52,731 bases of DNA. Source: Brevundimonas sp. AAP58. Its GTDB lineage: Bacteria; Pseudomonadota; Alphaproteobacteria; Caulobacterales; Caulobacteraceae. The DNA is taken from positions 1 through 52,731 of the forward strand of contig NZ_LJHU01000042.1 of assembly GCF_001295975.1 (NCBI RefSeq). The letters are read 5' to 3'. The notes beneath the pieces were generated by a model. That model was not told the DNA's origin. It did no database searches and was given only the letters and a program-made list of their open reading frames with translations. A program made the position numbers and the translations under genes. Shown piece after piece: positions 36,380-44,423 of this stretch. The first letter of the stretch is position 1; every line of letters starts with the position of its first letter.

Positions 36380-36408
36380 GACATAGACAAGTGCCGCACC
36401 CGAGTCAA
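36380..36408 (-). promoter_or_regulatory. Sigma-70-type promoter of rplU-rpmA
   Basis: On the minus strand TTGACT (36403-36408) and TATGTC (36380-36385) are separated by exactly 17 bp, close to the housekeeping consensus. Transcription would start near 36373, giving a leader of about 60 nt. Confidence 0.75.
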
Positions 36409-36613
36409 CGCAAATGGCCCGGAGACAGGTTGGAGGGGCTAGTCGGAAGGTGTGCGATACGGCGTGCCCCGACGCATGTCCCGTTGCTGAAAAGCTCCGG
36501 AAATTACGAGCAGTCCCATCACCGAAACGTTAGATGCTGTGGAACGGGCGGTGATGCACTGACACGCTGGGCAACCAGACGATGTTGTCCACCGTCGCGA
36601 ATGTAGGTCATGA
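36409..36613. other. Gene-free stretch upstream of the orphan gene
   Basis: About 200 bp, part of a 302-bp gap between rplU and the next gene. It is less GC-rich than its surroundings. A short frame from 36413 (39 codons) shows no ribosome-binding site or recognisable sequence. I see no tRNA and no strong hairpin; it presumably holds the promoter of the gene at 36614. Confidence 0.5.
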
Positions 36614-37063
36614 ATGACAGGACTTCAGGTGTTCGCCCTGATGGGCGCGTGGATCGTCCCGCTCCAGGCGACAGTGCAAGAGGGCTCATCGCCCCTTGAA
36701 GTGCTCGGTTATCTGCAACTGGAGACCGGCCGACGATCGGAACGTTACGAAGTTCAACACCAGTTTCAGTGCCAAAGCGGTGGACTTGATATCCGGCTCG
36801 AAGAGATCGCTGTGGCTGGAGCGCGCCGGCGCGAGGTCCGGATTATTGAGATCGGCACTCCGACGGGATCGCTTCCGCAATCGGAACTTCAGAAGGTGCA
36901 GGCCGCCCTTGACGATTACTGGCTGCTTCTAAGCACGCGCCTCCTCGCGTGTGACGACGGCAGACATGTGATCTGGCTCCAGGGCCGCAAGAGGGGAGGC
37001 ACCCGGGACGAGTCGCTCTACATTGTCATCGATGGGCTTACTGTCCGTGAGCTGTCGGGCTGA
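36614..37063 (+). CDS. Hypothetical protein, possibly exported
   Basis: A 149-residue protein I do not recognise. The N-terminus (LQVFALMGAWIVPLQATVQ) could be a weak signal peptide with cleavage after QA or TVQ. Two Cys (in FQCQSG and LLACDDG) could pair. The rest alternates charged and hydrophobic stretches, with no catalytic motif. Codon choice is less GC3-biased than in neighbouring genes, so it may be a recent arrival or a fast-evolving orphan. No clear ribosome-binding site; another ATG lies 4 bp upstream in a different frame. It stands alone before uvrC. Confidence 0.6.
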   Translation: MTGLQVFALMGAWIVPLQATVQEGSSPLEVLGYLQLETGRRSERYEVQHQFQCQSGGLDIRLEEIAVAGARRREVRIIEIGTPTGSLPQSELQKVQAALDDYWLLLSTRLLACDDGRHVIWLQGRKRGGTRDESLYIVIDGLTVRELSG

Positions 37064-37128
37064 GTCAGCGACGCGCTGTGTTTGCACGAGATGGCCTGTG
37101 AACCTCGCCCTCGCTATCTACGTGGGCA

Positions 37129-39027
37129 ATGCCGACAACGCCTTCCTACAGTGACCCCCCGCTTGTCGCCGCCGACCTGATCCGCGACGAGGCCAAGCGC
37201 GCGCCCGACAAGCCGGGCGTCTACCGCATGTACGGCGAGGACGGGACCTGCCTCTACGTCGGCAAGGCCAAGTCGCTGAAGAAGCGGATCCTCCAATACG
37301 CCCAGGGCCGCTTCCACACCCAGCGCATCGGCCTGATGGTCTCGCTGACCCGCTCGATGGAGCTGGTGGTCACGGCGTCGGAGACCGAGGCCCTGCTCCT
37401 GGAATCCAACTTCATCAAGAAGCTGAAGCCCCGCTTCAACGTGGTGCTGAGGGACGACAAGTCCTTCGCCGAGCTGATGATCCGAAAGGACCACCGCGCG
37501 CCCCAGGTCCGAAAGCATCGCGGGGCCCACACGACGCCGGGCGACTACTTCGGGCCGTTCGCCTCGACCTGGGCGGTCAACCGCACCCTGACGACCCTGC
37601 AGAAGGCCTTCCTGCTGCGCTCCTGCTCCGACAGCGTCTACGAGACCCGCACCCGGCCCTGCATGCTGCACCAGATCAAGCGCTGCTCGGCGCCCTGCAC
37701 CGGCCTGATCTCGCTGGAGGACTACGGCGATCTGGTCGAAGAGGCCTCGCTCTTCCTGCGCGGCAAGTCGCGCGCCGTCATCGGGCGCCTGTCCAAGGAG
37801 ATGACGGAAGCCGCCGAGCGCATGGACTTCGAACAGGCGGCGCGGGTCCGCGACCGCATCCGCGCCCTGTCGGCCATCGCCATGGAGAACAGCGTCAACG
37901 CCGACGGGGTGGCTGAGGCCGACGTCTTCGCGCTCCACAGCGAGGGCGGCCAGGCCTGCGTGCAGGTGTTCTTCTATCGCGGGGGCCAGAACTGGGGCGG
38001 GCGGGCCTATTTCCCGCGCGTGGACAAGTCCGACACCGACCCGGAGATCCTGTCGGCCTTCCTCGGCCAGTTCTACGAGGACAAGCCGGTCCCGCGTCTG
38101 ATCCTGGTCAACGTCGCGCCGTTCGAGAAAGAGCTGCTGGAAGAGGCCTTCTCGATGAAAGCCAAGCAGGCGGACGGCCGCCGGGTGGTCTCCATCGAGC
38201 GGCCGATGCGGGGCGACCGCAGGAGCCTTGTCGATCACGCCCTGACCAATGCGCGTGAGGCGCTCGGTCGCAAGCTCGCCGAAAGCTCGGCCCAGTCCAA
38301 GATTCTGGACGAGGTCTGCGAGGCCTTCGGGCTAGAGGCTCGGCCCGAACGCATCGAGGTCTACGACAACGCCCACATCCAGGGATCGAACGCCGTGGGC
38401 GGTATGATCGTGGCCGGGCCCGAAGGCTTCCAGAAGTCGCAGTATCGCAAGTTCAACATCAAGGGGACCGACCTGACCCCCGGCGACGACTACGGCATGA
38501 TGCGCGAGGTCATGCGCCGCCGCTTCTCCCGCCTGGTCAAGGACGAGGAGGAAGGGACCGAGGAAGTCGTGCGACCCGACCTCCTGCTGATCGACGGCGG
38601 GGCGGGGCAGCTGGCCGAGGTTCAGGCGGTGCTGGCCGACCTGGGGCTGGAGGACATCACGGCCGTCGGCGTGGCCAAGGGGCCGGATCGCGACGCGGGG
38701 CTGGAGCGGTTCTTCGTGCCGGGCAAGCCGCCCTTCATGCTGCCGCTGAAGTCGCCGGCGCTCTATTACATCCAGCGGCTGCGCGACGAGGCCCACCGCT
38801 TCGCCAACGGGGCGCATGCCAAGCGCCGCGCGATGGACATCAAGAAGAACCCGCTCGACGAAATCGAAGGCGTGGGTCCCGGCAGGAAACGCGCCCTGCT
38901 GCACGCCTTCGGCTCGGCCAAGGGGGTCTCGCGCGCCTCCGTCGTCGATCTGGTCAAGGTCGAGGGTGTGAACCAGGCGCTGGCCGAACGGATCTACGGC
39001 TTCTTCCACCCCGAGACGCGGCGCTAG
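37129..39027 (+). CDS. uvrC: UvrABC excinuclease subunit C
   Basis: A 632-residue nucleotide-excision repair endonuclease. Domains in order: GIY-YIG nuclease (PGVYRMYGEDGTCLYVGKAKSLKKRI, about 25-50) for the 3' cut; UVR motif (SKEMTEAAERMDFEQAARVRDRIRAL, about 222-247) that binds UvrB; RNase H-like endonuclease (YDNAHIQGSNAVGGMIV, LLLIDGGAGQL) for the 5' cut; and C-terminal helix-hairpin-helix (IEGVGPGRKRALLHAFGS, VEGVNQALAERIY). Complete and of typical length. ATG 37129 is 65 bp after the orphan gene. Confidence 0.97.
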   Translation: MPTTPSYSDPPLVAADLIRDEAKRAPDKPGVYRMYGEDGTCLYVGKAKSLKKRILQYAQGRFHTQRIGLMVSLTRSMELVVTASETEALLLESNFIKKLKPRFNVVLRDDKSFAELMIRKDHRAPQVRKHRGAHTTPGDYFGPFASTWAVNRTLTTLQKAFLLRSCSDSVYETRTRPCMLHQIKRCSAPCTGLISLEDYGDLVEEASLFLRGKSRAVIGRLSKEMTEAAERMDFEQAARVRDRIRALSAIAMENSVNADGVAEADVFALHSEGGQACVQVFFYRGGQNWGGRAYFPRVDKSDTDPEILSAFLGQFYEDKPVPRLILVNVAPFEKELLEEAFSMKAKQADGRRVVSIERPMRGDRRSLVDHALTNAREALGRKLAESSAQSKILDEVCEAFGLEARPERIEVYDNAHIQGSNAVGGMIVAGPEGFQKSQYRKFNIKGTDLTPGDDYGMMREVMRRRFSRLVKDEEEGTEEVVRPDLLLIDGGAGQLAEVQAVLADLGLEDITAVGVAKGPDRDAGLERFFVPGKPPFMLPLKSPALYYIQRLRDEAHRFANGAHAKRRAMDIKKNPLDEIEGVGPGRKRALLHAFGSAKGVSRASVVDLVKVEGVNQALAERIYGFFHPETRR

Positions 39028-39053
39028 GGTTCGCTGATGTCGGAGCCGCGCGC

Positions 39054-39359
39054 ATGAGCGACTTTTCCCATGGCACGGTGCACGAGGCGGGTCCCGACCT
39101 GCGCGCCGCCATTAAGGGCGATGCGGAGGCTCATGCCCTTTGGGAGGCCCTGACGCCGCTCGGCCGCAACGAATTCATCTGCTGGGTCGAGGACGCCAAA
39201 CAGCCCAGGACCCGCGAGCGCCGCATCGCCCGGACGCTGGAGGAGATGCGCGAGGGCAAGAAACGCCCCTGCTGCTGGGCCGGCTGCATCCACCGCACCG
39301 ACAAGGCCCCGAGCGCATGGCAGCAGGCGGTGCTGATCGACAAGACGCCGCGCGGCTGA
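39054..39359 (+). CDS. YdeI/OmpD-associated-like protein
   Basis: A 101-residue protein with WEALTPLGRNEFICWVEDAKQPRTRERRIARTLEEMREGKKRPCCW, which matches the C-terminal YdeI/OmdA pattern (helical repeats with ...R..RI..T...L..GKR). Members are implicated in bacteriocin and stress resistance in enterobacteria, but the molecular role is unknown. Two adjacent Cys (CCW) and a third in GCIHR are unusual. It starts 26 bp after uvrC and may be cotranscribed with it. Confidence 0.8.
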   Translation: MSDFSHGTVHEAGPDLRAAIKGDAEAHALWEALTPLGRNEFICWVEDAKQPRTRERRIARTLEEMREGKKRPCCWAGCIHRTDKAPSAWQQAVLIDKTPRG

Positions 39360-39412
39360 GCCGGGGGTCGGAGGTTGGCAGGCCTCCGCCGGATGGCGTA
39401 TGCCGCCCGCCC

Positions 39413-40036
39413 ATGACTGACGCTGCCAATGACCCCCTCCTCGCGGGCTACCGCCGCTTTCGCACCGAGCATTGGCCCGAGGCCAAGGCCGAGTATGAGG
39501 CGCTGGCCGCCGGCCAGACGCCGCACACCCTGATCGTCGCCTGTTCGGACAGTCGAGCCGATCCCGCCCTGATCTTCGACGCCGCGCCGGGCCAGCTGTT
39601 CGTGGTCAGAAACGTCGCCAACTTGGTGCCGCCCTATCAGCCGGACGGCCAGCTGCACGGCGTCTCGGCGGCGCTGGAGTTTGGGGTGAAGGCGCTGAAG
39701 GTCCGCCGTATCGTCGTCATGGGCCACGCCCACTGCGGCGGCGTTGCAGCCATGCGGAACGGGGCCCCCGACGACGTTCAGGATTTCGTCGCGCCCTGGA
39801 TCGAACAGGGCACGCCGGTCGTCCGCCGCGTCGCGGAAACCGCGGACCCGGCCGATGTCGAACAGGCGTCGGAGGAGGCCATCGTGCGCCTGTCGATCCG
39901 CAATCTGCGCACCTTCCCCTGGATCGCCGAGCGCGAGGCGGCGGGCGAGCTGGAGCTGACCGGCCTGCACTTCGGCATCGCCGAGGGCATCCTGCGCAAG
40001 CTGACCCCGGCCGCGCGGTTCGAACCGCTCGCCTGA
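39413..40036 (+). CDS. Beta-class carbonic anhydrase
   Basis: A 207-residue enzyme that interconverts CO2 and bicarbonate. The zinc ligands are Cys44 (in ACSDSR, with the Asp46-Arg48 dyad), His105 and Cys108 (GHAHCGG). VVRNVANLVPPY and AALEFGVKALKVRRIVVMGH are typical. No signal peptide, so it is cytoplasmic. The gene stands alone; ATG 39413 follows a gap containing a small GGAGG...CCTCC hairpin. Confidence 0.95.
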   Translation: MTDAANDPLLAGYRRFRTEHWPEAKAEYEALAAGQTPHTLIVACSDSRADPALIFDAAPGQLFVVRNVANLVPPYQPDGQLHGVSAALEFGVKALKVRRIVVMGHAHCGGVAAMRNGAPDDVQDFVAPWIEQGTPVVRRVAETADPADVEQASEEAIVRLSIRNLRTFPWIAEREAAGELELTGLHFGIAEGILRKLTPAARFEPLA

Positions 40037-40045
40037 TTGTCGAAA

Positions 40046-40062
40046 GTAGTGAAATCCACTAC
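40046..40062. promoter_or_regulatory. Operator palindrome of the Phd/VapC module
   Basis: A perfect inverted repeat, GTAGTG-AAATC-CACTAC, ends 9 bp before the antitoxin start codon. Phd-family antitoxins autoregulate through such palindromes in their own promoters, so this is very likely the antitoxin binding site. Confidence 0.75.
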
Positions 40063-40071
40063 ATTGGCGGC

Positions 40072-40317
40072 ATGGAGCGGTCGATCTCAGCCACCGAAGC
40101 CAACCGCGAGTTCTCGCGCGTCCTGAGCGAGGTCTCGGGTGGCGCGACCTATGTCGTCACGTCGCACGGCAAGCCGGTCGCCAGGATCGCGCCGGTCACG
40201 CCGTCCGCGCTGGACGAAGACGCCAGGAAACGCCGGCTGATCGCCTTTCTCGATGAGATGGCCAGGACGCCGCCCCAGAACATGGGTCCGTTCACGCGCG
40301 ACGACGGCTACGAGTGA
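40072..40317 (+). CDS. Phd/YefM-family antitoxin
   Basis: An 81-residue protein. SISATEANREFSRVLSEVSGGATYVVTSHGKPVARIAPV is the Phd/YefM DNA-binding domain (residues 4-42). The C-terminal 35 residues, ending GPFTRDDGYE, would wrap the toxin. It would bind the palindrome just upstream and neutralise the PIN toxin. Its TGA overlaps the toxin GTG start (GTGA), so the toxin is translated only with the antitoxin. Confidence 0.92.
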   Translation: MERSISATEANREFSRVLSEVSGGATYVVTSHGKPVARIAPVTPSALDEDARKRRLIAFLDEMARTPPQNMGPFTRDDGYE

Positions 40318-40775
40318 GGGTCGCCCTCGACACCAACATCCTGGTCTATGCGGTCAGCGGGGGCGACGACGCGAGAAACGCGACGGCTCGCGCCCTGCTG
40401 AGGGCCCTGCCGCTGTCGGATGTCTGTCTTCCGGCTCAGGTCGCCGGAGAATTCTACACTGTCGTCGTTCGAAAGCTGAAGCGATCGCCGGATGCCGCCA
40501 TCGCCATGCTGGCCGAGTGGCGGGAAGCTTTCGACATTCGCCCGGCGACGCAGGACGACTTCAGCGCGGCTTTCGAACTGGCCCGGGACCACGAGTTTCA
40601 GGTCTGGGACGCCCTCATCGTCAATGTCGCCGCCTCCGACGGCTGTGATCTGCTGTTGTCGGAAGACATGCACGATGGTTTTCGCTATCGCGGCCTGACC
40701 ATCGTCAATCCGTTTTCCGAGCCGCCCCACCGGCAGCTGAAGCCTCTTTTCGACGCGCTGCCAGAAAGCCCCTGA
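40314..40775 (+). CDS. PIN-domain toxin (VapC-like ribonuclease)
   Basis: A 153-residue PIN-domain protein, slightly longer than usual for VapC. The acidic Mg2+ site is visible: Asp6 in VALDTNILVYA, Glu46 in AGEFYTV, Asp99 in VWDALIV, and Glu117/Asp118 in LLSEDMHDG. Related toxins cut tRNA or rRNA to slow growth. The start is GTG at 40314, overlapping the antitoxin stop. No signs of decay, so the module is probably functional. Confidence 0.92.
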   Translation: MRVALDTNILVYAVSGGDDARNATARALLRALPLSDVCLPAQVAGEFYTVVVRKLKRSPDAAIAMLAEWREAFDIRPATQDDFSAAFELARDHEFQVWDALIVNVAASDGCDLLLSEDMHDGFRYRGLTIVNPFSEPPHRQLKPLFDALPESP

Positions 40776-40776
40776 C

Positions 40777-41415
40777 GTGCCCCACAGCCATCGCGCCAAT
40801 CCCATCCCCAACATCCTGACCGCGCTGCGGCTGATCGCGGGCGTGGCGATGTTCCTGATTCTGGCCGGGGCGACCGGAGGACTGGGCCCGTTGTCGTCCT
40901 ATCTGAGCCCGGAGGATCAGTTCGGCCTCTATCGCGCGGCCTTCTACATCTTCGTCGTGGCCGCCTCGACCGACTGGGTCGACGGCTATCTGGCCCGGCG
41001 CTGGAACGCCACCACGCGGTGGGGCGCGATCCTGGACCCCATCGCCGACAAGGTACTGGTCACGGGCGCCATCCTGGGCGTTCTGACGTCCGGCAGCGTC
41101 CCGGAGATCGCCATTCCGTGCGGCCTGATCCTGTTCCGCGAGTTCGCGGTTTCGGCGCTGCGCGAGACCGTGGCCGGACGGGTGACGCTTGAAGTGACGA
41201 CGTTGGCCAAATGGAAGACCACGGTCCAGCTGGTGGCGCTGGGCGCCCAGTTGTTCGCGCTCAACTGGGACGGCTTCGGGCTGGAGTTCGACTATCTGCC
41301 TTGGTTCCAACAGTTTTCCCTCACCCTGATCTGGTTCGCCGCCATCGCCACGGTGTGGACCGGCTGGCAGTACTTCGACACCGCGCGCCGCTCGCTGGCC
41401 GAACCCCAGGACTGA
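40777..41415 (+). CDS. pgsA: CDP-diacylglycerol--glycerol-3-phosphate 3-phosphatidyltransferase
   Basis: A 212-residue inner-membrane enzyme of phosphatidylglycerol synthesis. The CDP-alcohol phosphotransferase motif is complete: D66-x2-D69-G70-x2-A73-R74-x8-G83-x3-D87-x3-D91 (within STDWVDGYLARRWN and ILDPIADKV). NIPN-like PNILTALRL starts TM1. The GTG start at 40777 is 1 bp after the toxin stop, so it may share the toxin-antitoxin transcript. cfa follows after 7 bp: two phospholipid genes in a row. Confidence 0.94.
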   Translation: MPHSHRANPIPNILTALRLIAGVAMFLILAGATGGLGPLSSYLSPEDQFGLYRAAFYIFVVAASTDWVDGYLARRWNATTRWGAILDPIADKVLVTGAILGVLTSGSVPEIAIPCGLILFREFAVSALRETVAGRVTLEVTTLAKWKTTVQLVALGAQLFALNWDGFGLEFDYLPWFQQFSLTLIWFAAIATVWTGWQYFDTARRSLAEPQD

Positions 41416-41422
41416 GCCCGCC

Positions 41423-42739
41423 ATGACGCAAGACCGCCGGGTCCAGGCCGCGCGCCGGATCGCCTCGCACATCGCCGAGCACCTGCAGGCCGACCTGTCG
41501 CTCCAGCTGTGGACGGGCGAGGTCCTGCCGCTGGGGCCGAACGCGCGCGACGACATCCGCATCGTCCTGACCGACCCCGGCGCGGTTCGGCGGCTGATTC
41601 TGAAGCCCAGCCTGATGACCCTGTTCGAGCTCTATGGTGCCGGGGACGTGCGCATCGAGGGCGGCAGTCCGCTGGAGGCGGCCGAGCGCTGGGACCACGG
41701 CCGCGCCGTCCACCTGCCGCGTCGCGTCGACAAGAGCCTGATCGCGCGCGAACTGCTGCCCTTCCTGATGGGCGGCCGGACCCGGAGCGTCGGCGATGCC
41801 GCCTATGACGTCGAAGGCATGGCCGGCCAGCGTCAGGACAAGGCGGCGCGCAAGGACAAGGATTTTATCCAGTTCCACTACGACGTCGGTAACGACTTCT
41901 ACGGCCTCTTCCTCGATCCGGAGATGGTCTATTCCAGCGCCTACTACGCCGACGACACGACCTCGCTGGAGGAGGCCCAGACCCGCAAGCTGGACCTGAT
42001 CTGCCGAAAGCTGCGCCTCAAGCCGGGGCAGAAGCTGCTCGACGTCGGCTGCGGCTGGGGCGGTCTGTCGTGCTGGGCGGCGCGGCACTACGGCGTCACA
42101 GTTCACGGCGTGACCCTGTCCGAGGAGCAGCTGGCCTTCGCCCGCGCCAAGGTCGAGCGGCTGGGCCTGTCGGACAGGATCACGCTCGAGCTGCGCGACT
42201 ACCGCGACCTCGACATGTCGGACCACTTCGACGCCATCAGCCAGGTGGAGATGTTCGAGCACGTCGGCTTCGCCAACCACGACCGCCACTTCCTGGAGAT
42301 GAAGCGGCTGCTCAAGCCCGGCGGCCTCTATTTCCATCAGGCCTCGGTGCGGCGCGGCGGCAGCGACCCGGCCAATATCGCGCCCCAGACCCACGCCACC
42401 CGCGCCATCAGCCGCTTCATCTTCCCGGGCGGCGAGCTGGATACCATCGGCATGACGGTGACCAACCTGGGCCGGCTCGGCTTCGAGGTGCTGGACGTCG
42501 AGGACCTGCGTGAGCACTTCCAGCGCACCACGGCGGAGTGGTCGCGCCGCCTGATGGCCCGGCGTAAGGAAGCGGTCGCGATGGTCGGCGAGGAGCGGAC
42601 GCGACTGTGGCTGATCTTCTTCGCCATGTGCGCCAAGGGCTTCGAGCGGGGGTCCATCCTGGTCTACCAGACGGTCGCCCAACGCCGTCGCGCAGGACCA
42701 AGCGGTCTGCCGTTGGATCGACGCAGTCTCTATGCCTGA
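41423..42739 (+). CDS. cfa: Cyclopropane-fatty-acyl-phospholipid synthase
   Basis: A 438-residue SAM-dependent enzyme that adds a methylene bridge to unsaturated acyl chains of membrane lipids. The N-terminal lipid-binding region contains LFELYGAGDVRIEGG. The catalytic part begins at QFHYDVGNDFYGLFLD and includes motif I LLDVGCGWGGLSCWAA, YRDLD and SQVEMFEHVG, as in Cfa. Placement next to pgsA fits a role in membrane adaptation. No terminator is evident after it. Confidence 0.94.
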   Translation: MTQDRRVQAARRIASHIAEHLQADLSLQLWTGEVLPLGPNARDDIRIVLTDPGAVRRLILKPSLMTLFELYGAGDVRIEGGSPLEAAERWDHGRAVHLPRRVDKSLIARELLPFLMGGRTRSVGDAAYDVEGMAGQRQDKAARKDKDFIQFHYDVGNDFYGLFLDPEMVYSSAYYADDTTSLEEAQTRKLDLICRKLRLKPGQKLLDVGCGWGGLSCWAARHYGVTVHGVTLSEEQLAFARAKVERLGLSDRITLELRDYRDLDMSDHFDAISQVEMFEHVGFANHDRHFLEMKRLLKPGGLYFHQASVRRGGSDPANIAPQTHATRAISRFIFPGGELDTIGMTVTNLGRLGFEVLDVEDLREHFQRTTAEWSRRLMARRKEAVAMVGEERTRLWLIFFAMCAKGFERGSILVYQTVAQRRRAGPSGLPLDRRSLYA

Positions 42740-42752
42740 AAACCCCTCGACC

Positions 42753-42765
42753 GTTATAAAGTAAC
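42753..42765. promoter_or_regulatory. GTTA-TAAAG-TAAC palindrome, candidate metal-regulator site
   Basis: A short AT-rich inverted repeat in the 43-bp gap between cfa and the metal-efflux-like pair. It resembles the core of alphaproteobacterial Zur boxes (GTTAT...ATAAC), and also overlaps a TATAAA that could be a -10. Assigned by resemblance and by the zinc-type CDF gene downstream; low certainty. Confidence 0.35.
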
Positions 42766-42782
42766 GCGCTACAGGGTCGGCG

Positions 42783-43442
42783 ATGTCGCCGTCCGACCTT
42801 GAACAGCCGGTCCTGCTCTCGCTCGTCGGGGGTGGGCTCGCGGCGGCCTTCCTGCATGCCGCCCTGCCCACGCACTGGCTGCCGTTCGTGCTGGTCGGGC
42901 GGGCGCAGCGGTGGAGTCTGGCGCGGAATCTCGCTGCGGTGACGGCGGCGGGGCTGGCCCATGTGGCCTCGACGGTGTTCGTCGGTAGCCTGATCGTGGC
43001 GGCCGGGCTCGTGCTCGACACGGTCATAGAGGGCATTCTGCCCTGGCTTTCGGCGGGTCTGCTGTTCGTTTTCGGCGGCTTCTACCTGATCCGGGCCATG
43101 GCGCGCCGACCGGCCACGGCCGGCGGCCCCGGTATGGATCTGGCCGAGCCGACCGTGTCGCACGCGGCCGCCTTCTGGGGCCTGGTCGGGGTCATGGCCC
43201 TGTCGCCGGGCGAGGTGCTGTTGCCCATCTACATGTCGGCGGCGGGCGAGGGGGCGGCTGTGCTGGCGGTGCTGACGCTCGCCTTCGCGCTCGGCACGGT
43301 TCTGGGCATGACGGTCTTCACCCTGCTGGCTCGCGCCGGGGCCTCGATCCTGCGGCTGGAACGGTGGGCGCGCTACGAGGGGGCGGTGCTGGGCGTCGCC
43401 CTGATCGCGATCGGCCTTCTTATCGTGACGCACCAGCACTAG
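42783..43442 (+). CDS. Membrane protein, nickel/cobalt efflux-like (RcnA/HupE-related)
   Basis: A 219-residue protein with about six transmembrane segments. The first contains GGLAAAFLHAALPTHWLPFVLVGRA, an H-x6-H-type pattern in TM1 like the H-x4-D/HAxxPxHxxP motifs of RcnA/NicO and cytochrome-biogenesis-type metal exporters. A second conserved-looking stretch is WGLVGVMALSPGEVLLPIYMSA. It is followed after 9 bp by a CDF zinc-type exporter, supporting a metal-transport role (inference). The protein ends in THQH. Confidence 0.7.
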   Translation: MSPSDLEQPVLLSLVGGGLAAAFLHAALPTHWLPFVLVGRAQRWSLARNLAAVTAAGLAHVASTVFVGSLIVAAGLVLDTVIEGILPWLSAGLLFVFGGFYLIRAMARRPATAGGPGMDLAEPTVSHAAAFWGLVGVMALSPGEVLLPIYMSAAGEGAAVLAVLTLAFALGTVLGMTVFTLLARAGASILRLERWARYEGAVLGVALIAIGLLIVTHQH

Positions 43443-43451
43443 GCTGGAGCC

Positions 43452-44423
43452 ATGTCGGGCGGACACGCACACGCGGACCATGCGCACCACGACCATGATC
43501 ATCACGACCATGGCCATGACGACGCGCATCATGGCCACCATCATGGCCACCATCACGGGCACGGCCCGGTCGATACCGGCGACTGGCGATATGGCGTGGG
43601 TCTGGTCGTCAATCTCGCCTTCGTCGTCTGCGAGGCCATCGCGGGCTTGATCTCAGGCTCGACGGCCCTGCTAGCCGACGCGGGGCACAATCTTTCGGAC
43701 GTCCTCGGGCTCGCCATGGCCGGCGGCGCGGCGGTCCTGGCCAGGCGCGCGGCGGGACCCAACCGCACCTACGGCTTCGGCAAGGCGACGGTGCTGGCGG
43801 CGCTCGCCAACGCCATCCTGCTGATCTTCGCCTGCGGGGCCATCACCTTCGAGGCTGTGCGCCGGATCGCCGAGCCCGCGCCGGTCGAGTCGGGGCTCAT
43901 CATGGCCGTGGCCGGGATCGGCTTCGTCATCAACCTCGGCACGGCTCTGCTGTTCATGAAGGACCACCACGACCTCAACGCCCGGGGAGCCTATCTGCAC
44001 ATGATGGCCGACGCCGGGGTGTCGCTGGGCGTCGTCGTTTCCGGGGGGCTGATCCTGCTGACGGGCTGGAGCGTGATCGACCCGGCGGTCAGCCTGGTTA
44101 TCGTCGGCGTGATCCTGCTCGGGACCTGGGGCCTCTTTCGCGAATCGCTGAACCTCGCGCTCGACGCGGCCCCGGCTTCGGTGAACGTCGCAGCGGTCAA
44201 GCAGGCCCTGACGGAACTGCCCGGCGTGACGGCCGTCCACGACCTGCATGTCTGGGGTCTGTCCACGACGACAACAGCCCTGACCGCCCATCTTGTTCAC
44301 GACCGGGGCGATCCCAAGGCTTTGCTGGCCGAGGCCCAGGGGCTGGCCAAGGCCCGCTTCGGCATCGCTCACACCACGTTTCAGCTCGAATCCGACGTCA
44401 TGCCCGACTGCCCGGATTGCTGA
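43452..44423 (+). CDS. Cation diffusion facilitator (zinc-type) with His-rich N-terminus
   Basis: A 323-residue CDF transporter (CzcD/ZitB group). The first 37 residues hold about 20 His in HxH and HHxH runs, a cytoplasmic metal buffer. Six TMs follow, with the tetrahedral zinc site supplied by HNLSD in TM2 and HMMAD in TM5 (HxxxD pairs typical of Zn exporters), then the cytoplasmic domain (LPGVTAVHDLHVWGLS). It likely exports Zn2+ and perhaps Co2+ or Cd2+ in exchange for protons. GGAG precedes the ATG at 43452; it is coupled with the upstream membrane protein. Confidence 0.92.
   Translation: MSGGHAHADHAHHDHDHHDHGHDDAHHGHHHGHHHGHGPVDTGDWRYGVGLVVNLAFVVCEAIAGLISGSTALLADAGHNLSDVLGLAMAGGAAVLARRAAGPNRTYGFGKATVLAALANAILLIFACGAITFEAVRRIAEPAPVESGLIMAVAGIGFVINLGTALLFMKDHHDLNARGAYLHMMADAGVSLGVVVSGGLILLTGWSVIDPAVSLVIVGVILLGTWGLFRESLNLALDAAPASVNVAAVKQALTELPGVTAVHDLHVWGLSTTTTALTAHLVHDRGDPKALLAEAQGLAKARFGIAHTTFQLESDVMPDCPDC

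Noticed and set aside
34768-36408. Apparent 546-residue fusion of an Arg/Pro-rich protein with a GNAT domain
   Set aside because: The frame is simply open through rpmA and rplU. Only the last 177 residues show homology, and a normal ATG starts them at 35301.
36413-36532. 39-codon frame as a small gene
   Set aside because: No ribosome-binding site, odd composition and no conserved features.
43460-43565. CAT/CAC-rich tandem pattern considered as a repeat array
   Set aside because: It is the coding sequence for the His-rich N-terminus of the CDF transporter; units are irregular and in frame.
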